Origin: an uncultured Phascolarctobacterium sp.
GTDB taxonomy: Bacteria; Bacillota; Negativicutes; Acidaminococcales; Acidaminococcaceae
Assembly: GCA_900552855.1 (NCBI GenBank)
Contig: USBG01000080.1
Coordinates: forward strand, 1 to 7,488
Direction of reading: 5' to 3'
Length of the DNA: 7,488 bases
Part shown: positions 4,129-7,488 of the stretch, one piece after another
Position numbering within the stretch: the stretch's first letter is position 1
Layout: each line of letters starts with the position of its first letter
Position numbers and translations under genes: made by a program
Notes under the pieces: generated by a model
The model's database searches: none
Seen by the model: only the letters and a program-made list of their open reading frames with translations
What the model was told of the DNA's origin: nothing

Positions 4129-6639
4129 TTATATTCCAAGTTTATCTAATAAGTTTGTTTCCACATCTTCAAGCGCAAGACATTCCTTATAAAATGTTTC
4201 CGTATAAAAAGACAATAATGTTTCGATGCGTTTTTCTGCATTGTCTCCATTAGCAATATATCTACCTGTCAAACGCTCTCGTCTCAAAATAAGCTTTTTC
4301 CAAACCTCCGCCAATGCCTCTTTATGCTTTATTGCGACTGTTTCCATACTACGCTTCAAGCCATCAATTTTGTTTTGATCAATATCATCTTGGCTTACAG
4401 CACACTCCAGGCAATTTGCAATCTCACAAAAGCGCTTGTAGTAGGGCACTATTTCTAAATCAGCATAGGCTGCACCATATTCCAATCTATGCTCCAAAAA
4501 ATAGCTTCTAATTTCAGCATCAGATATAGTAGCCTCGCTAGTATCACTAGACTGCTCTATCTGAACATTTACAGGCTTATCAGTGTTTTCTGTAAATACT
4601 ACGGTTTCACCAACACCCAATGCAGATAAATACTGCTTCTGCTTATCATCCATCAGCATAGCATCACCAACAGCCTCTTTATCATCCTTAGCAAGAATTC
4701 TATGAATAATTTTAGTATTAGTATTTTTCAATACCTCGGATGCCAACTTGTTGGGAATTTGATCAACGATAATCAATCCTTCGCCATATTTACGCACCTC
4801 TGCTAACAGGTCTGTAAATGTTTCTACTGCAACCTTTTTAGAACCACTGTCACCATAGTCCACCTTAGATAAAAGCCTGTGCGCTTCTTCTACTAAAGTA
4901 ATATGCTGATAATTATTATTTTCCTGATGCTTAGACTTAAACACTGCAGCCATTCTGCTCAACACAAAACCCATAAGCAGTGCCTTGTCCTCAGGAGATT
5001 TAAGCTCTTCCATCTCCAAAATAACATTGGCATCAGCCAGCTTATTAAAATCTATGGAACGAGAGCAATTTAGCATTGCGCCTTTAGAACCCACAGTCAG
5101 GTTAGATAAGCGGCTGACTAAAGAGCCAATATAGTCACCCTGCATTTGAGCACTAAAGTTTTTAGCTTCTACAACCTTCCGCATGTTTTCCAACAAATCC
5201 GAAAGTATGGGGAAACTGTCCACATCTTGGTCAAAGGCTTTTTCTTCATATATTTCGTTTTCATTAGTATCAATATTCCAACCCTTCTGCTCATAGCTCA
5301 TATAAATAGCTTCTTCCAAAAGCTGCGGCATAGATGCTTCCATAGGAAAAGCAGATGTAAAGGTGGCCTTAACCATATCTACATGAGCAGAAATAATTTC
5401 GCCCGGAATCAGCTCAAAGGGATTTATACGGAATGGAGCCACTGTTTCATTACCCAAAGTAAATATCATCAGGTCCTTAAAGTTATCATTTTTAAGCAGA
5501 GTGCGGTACTCTGTCTTGGCAGGCTCAATAACCATAAAGGGAACACCCTTAGATTCCAAAAGCAATCTATGACATGTAGTTGTTTTGCCACTACCTGTTG
5601 TGCCTGCAATAAAGGTATGCTTTGTAAGAGCCTTACGGTTCAGGTAGAAGGGAACATTGTCTAAACGTCTTCCCTTTTGCACCAGACAACCTAAATCAAT
5701 TAACTCGTCTCCATTTTCAGGTAGCTCTTGCTCATTAAGTCCAAAGCATACAGATTCACGTAATGAAAGTCCTGGCACTTCCTTTTGAGGCATTCCTGCC
5801 AATAAACTAAGCTCTTTTGTAGTAAGATAAGTACCTAAATTTACCGTACTGCCATAAAAAGGTGTAGAAAGCAAAATTAAAGCATCTCTAGAAAGAGAAC
5901 CATCATAATAACGGTTCTGATAATTCTTCAAAACATAGTAATTATCAGGATTGGAAAGGTCCAGCTTTTGAGCTATCAAGGGACTTATACTAGATTTATT
6001 ACCTTGGAACAAACTCTTAATGCCTAGCATCAAACGATTAGCCTGAGCTGGATTTTCGGCCATATAATAAACCGCAGTCTTAAACAGCCCCTTACTAAAG
6101 CCCAGCTTCAAGCGTTCCAAAAGCTCTTCATCAATATATTTCATCATTTCCTGAGAGCGTTTATTAGCAATTTCTATTGTAACAGCATGAGATGAACCCC
6201 AGCTTTTACCATTGCTTTCAGATTTTCCCTTAGTATGGCTCTCGCTAGTTCCTTTAGATTTTCCATAGGAACTGCTCTTACTGCTACTATGATGCTCGCT
6301 ATTATTGCCTTTGGAAGTAGAATCGCTACTATTATAGCCCTCATTCTTACCCCTAGTATCAGACGTATTAGTACTAAAGGAGTATGTTTCTCCATTGTTT
6401 TGACTGAATTGTAAATTCTGCTTAGAACTTACAGCCAAACGATTATACAGCTCATATACATCATTTTGTATATCTAATATTTCATCTTCACCAACAGGCT
6501 CGCAAACAATGACCAATCGCCAATTTAAACCAAGCATACTATTAATCAAGCGGTCTATGCCTTGAAAATCATATTCGCCACCATCCTCATGTTCATTTAT
6601 GGACGGAACACCTAAAACCGGCATTTTTATATTGCTCAA
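4129..6639 (-). CDS. HerA/DUF87-type P-loop ATPase (836 aa), possibly separated from its N-terminal domain by a frameshift
   Basis: A large ATPase of the HerA/FtsK superfamily, whose members form hexameric motors moving DNA or polypeptides. Walker A is GTTGSGKT at 346-353, followed by FMVIEPAKTEYR (368-379), typical of HerA-like proteins. RINPFEL is at 404-410. Walker B is ITLVEEAH (580-587, Glu584/Glu585). A sensor-type Gln627 lies in IIVDQIPN, and Arg647 in KIIHRILAKDD is a candidate arginine finger. All core motifs are intact. Residues 1-70 (GVPSINEHEDG, FQGIDRLINSMLG) look like part of a larger N-terminal module. Residues about 75-150 form a Ser/Gly/Lys/Asn low-complexity linker, and 720-836 a helical tail. 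The nominal start is a TTG at 6639 (or ATG at 6624) with no Shine-Dalgarno site. The reading frame overlaps the upstream 174-aa frame by 47 bases. Either translation is coupled, the ribosome shifts frame, or a 1-base change has split one gene of about 995 codons. Confidence 0.88.
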   Translation of the reverse strand: MSNIKMPVLGVPSINEHEDGGEYDFQGIDRLINSMLGLNWRLVIVCEPVGEDEILDIQNDVYELYNRLAVSSKQNLQFSQNNGETYSFSTNTSDTRGKNEGYNSSDSTSKGNNSEHHSSSKSSSYGKSKGTSESHTKGKSESNGKSWGSSHAVTIEIANKRSQEMMKYIDEELLERLKLGFSKGLFKTAVYYMAENPAQANRLMLGIKSLFQGNKSSISPLIAQKLDLSNPDNYYVLKNYQNRYYDGSLSRDALILLSTPFYGSTVNLGTYLTTKELSLLAGMPQKEVPGLSLRESVCFGLNEQELPENGDELIDLGCLVQKGRRLDNVPFYLNRKALTKHTFIAGTTGSGKTTTCHRLLLESKGVPFMVIEPAKTEYRTLLKNDNFKDLMIFTLGNETVAPFRINPFELIPGEIISAHVDMVKATFTSAFPMEASMPQLLEEAIYMSYEQKGWNIDTNENEIYEEKAFDQDVDSFPILSDLLENMRKVVEAKNFSAQMQGDYIGSLVSRLSNLTVGSKGAMLNCSRSIDFNKLADANVILEMEELKSPEDKALLMGFVLSRMAAVFKSKHQENNNYQHITLVEEAHRLLSKVDYGDSGSKKVAVETFTDLLAEVRKYGEGLIIVDQIPNKLASEVLKNTNTKIIHRILAKDDKEAVGDAMLMDDKQKQYLSALGVGETVVFTENTDKPVNVQIEQSSDTSEATISDAEIRSYFLEHRLEYGAAYADLEIVPYYKRFCEIANCLECAVSQDDIDQNKIDGLKRSMETVAIKHKEALAEVWKKLILRRERLTGRYIANGDNAEKRIETLLSFYTETFYKECLALEDVETNLLDKLGI

Positions 6640-7117
6640 CAGAATCTATTACAAGCTCTGTAAGCGCCTTGCCCTTTAGCTTTTGCAGCTTACTACCTGT
6701 AAAATTGCCTGCAATAGCATTAGCAATAATTTCACCATAATTGTTGGCTTTAAGCTTTTCACCTAAGAGTGTTTCATTTTCATTGGCATTTTTTACAACA
6801 CCAACGCACAAATCTATACCCTTATCAGAACCCGTAAGGATATAAACAAAGTTAAAGGCTCTATTATCTAATGCCAAAAGCACATTCTCAAAAGCCTCAC
6901 GTCTAGGATATTCCTCATCATAGGAAAGCTGCTTAATACGATAAAAAGACATATCTGTCAAACGTAAATCCTTTTTATCAGAATAATCTGCTGGTAAAAG
7001 CTCACTAACTACCTTATCTGTATTGATCAACTGCATATTAGACACTAAATTCAAAATCTCCTGAGACTGAACCAATGATTCAGCATCGGAAGCTTTTTGC
7101 AGCTCTGTATATGCCAT
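6593..7117 (-). CDS. 174-aa protein, probable N-terminal domain of the ATPase
   Basis: The start at 7117 has a consensus AAAGGAGG (7132-7125) with 7-base spacing, so this is where translation of the cassette begins. The middle (about 51-100: LRLTDMSFYRIKQLSYDEEY, then PRREAFENVLLAL and FNFVYILTG) is a globular alpha/beta segment. I recall it as the N-terminal part of large bacterial ATP-binding proteins of the DUF87 type, where it continues into the GVPSINE and FQGIDRLI segment found here in the next frame. The last residues (NAGFRCSVHK) end at a TGA inside the ATPase reading frame. No catalytic motif is visible and there is no signal peptide. It may be a separate subunit produced by an overlapping gene, or the front half of a frameshifted single gene. 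The fusion view rests on memory of homologues and on the reading-frame geometry. Confidence 0.75.
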   Translation of the reverse strand: MAYTELQKASDAESLVQSQEILNLVSNMQLINTDKVVSELLPADYSDKKDLRLTDMSFYRIKQLSYDEEYPRREAFENVLLALDNRAFNFVYILTGSDKGIDLCVGVVKNANENETLLGEKLKANNYGEIIANAIAGNFTGSKLQKLKGKALTELVIDSVEQYKNAGFRCSVHK

Positions 7118-7201
7118 ATGCTGACCTCCTTTAATTTTTAAATAAAATACTTAACATATAGTAGTTCTACAATAAATTATTTTTTCCTGCCCAAATAACA
7201 C

Positions 7202-7239
7202 AAAAAAGCAGTATTCATACTACTAAAGTAAAAATACTG
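7202..7239 (-). terminator. Terminator-like hairpin upstream of the cassette
   Basis: Arms CAGTATT (7209-7215) and AATACTG (7233-7239) pair over 7 bp. An inner TACT/AGTA helix lies across a 2x2 internal loop. On the minus strand the hairpin is followed by CTTTTTTG (7208-7201). It lies about 85 bases before the start codon at 7117. It could stop readthrough from the tRNA side or act as a leader attenuator of the cassette. Between it and the gene I see only a weak -10 candidate (TACTAT, 7163-7158) and the 10-bp palindrome GTAGTTCTAC at 7161-7170, with no convincing -35. Confidence 0.45.
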
Positions 7240-7248
7240 AAAATTATT

Positions 7249-7393
7249 GGAGCTCCTCCTCTCCTTAAAAGGAGAGGCTAACCATAATTCTGTCGTAAGG
7301 CTCCCCTTTTAAGGGGACAAGGTAAATTGGCCGTTAGACCAAGAGAGGGCGGCCTGGGCCGGCTGTCAGCGCAGCTGACTGAGAGGTTTAACC
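7249..7393. repeat. Palindrome-rich intergenic repeat element (REP/MITE-like)
   Basis: About 145 bases between the tRNA terminator and the cassette hold several compact inverted repeats and no credible reading frame. They are the palindrome GGAGCTCC (7249-7256); CCTCTCCTT/AAGGAGAGG (7258-7277, 2-base loop); CCCCTT/AAGGGG (7303-7316, 2-base loop); and GTCAGC/GCTGAC (7365-7379, 3-base loop). The last is followed by TGAGAGGTTTAACC. The style (CTCCCCTT-AAGGGG then GTCAGCGCAGCTGAC-TGAGAGG) matches dispersed intergenic repeats I recall from gut Firmicutes. It is visibly more GC-rich than the flanking sequence. Exact borders are uncertain and no clear target-site duplication is seen. Together with the hairpin at 7202-7239 this accounts for the gene-free stretch 7118-7452. 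Confidence 0.6.
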
Positions 7394-7408
7394 CACAGAA
7401 ATGTCCAT

Positions 7409-7439
7409 AAAAACAAAAAAGACTTCCCATTAGGAAGTC
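7409..7439 (-). terminator. Intrinsic terminator of the tRNA transcript
   Basis: The stem GACTTCC/GGAAGTC (7421-7427 with 7433-7439) is 7 bp with a 5-base loop. On the minus strand it is followed by TTTTTTGTTTTT (7420-7409). It starts 14 bases after the encoded CCA end of the tRNA, so the tRNA is the last gene of its transcript. Confidence 0.88.
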
Positions 7440-7452
7440 ATTCTAGTTAAAT

Positions 7453-7488
7453 TGGTGGCGGCGCACGGATTCGAACCGCGGACACTGC
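7453..7488 (-). tRNA. tRNA 3' part (isotype not determinable)
   Basis: Only the 3' third of the gene is in the window. On the minus strand the T-arm is CGCGG (7480-7476), loop TTCGAAT (7475-7469), CCGTG (7468-7464). It is followed by the acceptor strand CGCCGCC (7463-7457), discriminator A and an encoded CCA (7455-7453). The T-loop has the invariant TTCGA and the stem pairs at all five positions (one G-U). The anticodon lies beyond the window, so no amino acid is assigned. The 5' acceptor strand should read GGCGGCG. The 3' end points toward the cassette, the usual geometry for tRNA-anchored genomic islands. Confidence 0.92.

Noticed and set aside
5146..5664. Plus-strand 172-aa frame opposite the ATPase
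   Set aside because: It runs antisense to the Walker A region of an intact ATPase, has no Shine-Dalgarno site and shows no protein-like pattern.
6174..6395. Minus-strand 73-aa frame inside the ATPase gene
   Set aside because: It is an alternative frame of the Ser-rich linker, whose repetitive codons leave other frames open. No ribosome binding site or recognised domain.
6593..6639. Classic programmed -1 slippery heptamer at the frame junction
   Set aside because: The geometry needs a +1 change, not -1. No known +1 site such as a CUU-UGA type stop is present at the 174-aa frame's end.
7249..7393. CRISPR array from the short palindromes
   Set aside because: The inverted repeats differ from one another and there are no equal-length direct repeats with regular spacers.

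Overview
The window looks like a low- to mid-GC Bacillota chromosome, most likely a gut Negativicutes (Acidaminococcaceae/Phascolarctobacterium-like) or Clostridia. This rests on strong AAGGAGG-type ribosome binding sites, a PstS of the domain-permuted type I recall from Bacillota, TTAACA-type Pho boxes, and an intergenic palindromic repeat of a style common in gut Firmicutes. The genus is inference only. Every gene I accept is on the minus strand, so transcription runs from high to low coordinates.

Layout in transcription order. (1) The 3' end of a tRNA gene (7488-7453, cut by the window edge) is followed by a clear intrinsic terminator. (2) A gene-free stretch holds a palindrome-rich repeat element (about 7249-7393) and a second terminator-like hairpin. 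(3) A cassette follows: a 174-aa protein (7117-6593) overlapping an 836-aa HerA/DUF87-type P-loop ATPase (6639-4129), then a 195-aa protein with a hydrophobic N-terminus (4114-3527), then a coiled-coil protein with a C-terminal DUF6273-like domain (3442-2201). A hairpin at 2110-2145 may end it. (4) A 60-aa protein resembling the C-terminal tail of Rpn/PD-(D/E)XK transposase-family proteins has its own promoter, ribosome binding site and terminator (2013-1701). (5) The phosphate-uptake operon: a Pho-box promoter, pstS (1567-686), a strong intercistronic terminator, and the first 198 codons of pstC (595-1, running off the window).

The pst part is ordinary housekeeping with good regulatory detail: Pho boxes in front of pstS and a leaky terminator that should make the lipoprotein more abundant than the permease. 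The cassette between the tRNA and pst is the accessory part. Its layout (tRNA-proximal, co-oriented, ATPase plus possibly membrane-associated protein plus coiled-coil protein of unknown function) fits an uncharacterised ATPase-driven defence or envelope system, but nothing in the sequence proves a function.

The most notable points are: (a) the ATPase is split from a probable N-terminal domain by a +1 frame change at a homopolymer-rich spot; (b) the DUF6273-like part of the last cassette gene has a sharply different base composition from the coiled coil of the same gene; (c) PstS has its two half-domains in swapped order; (d) a free-standing Rpn-tail mini-gene sits between the cassette and pst.
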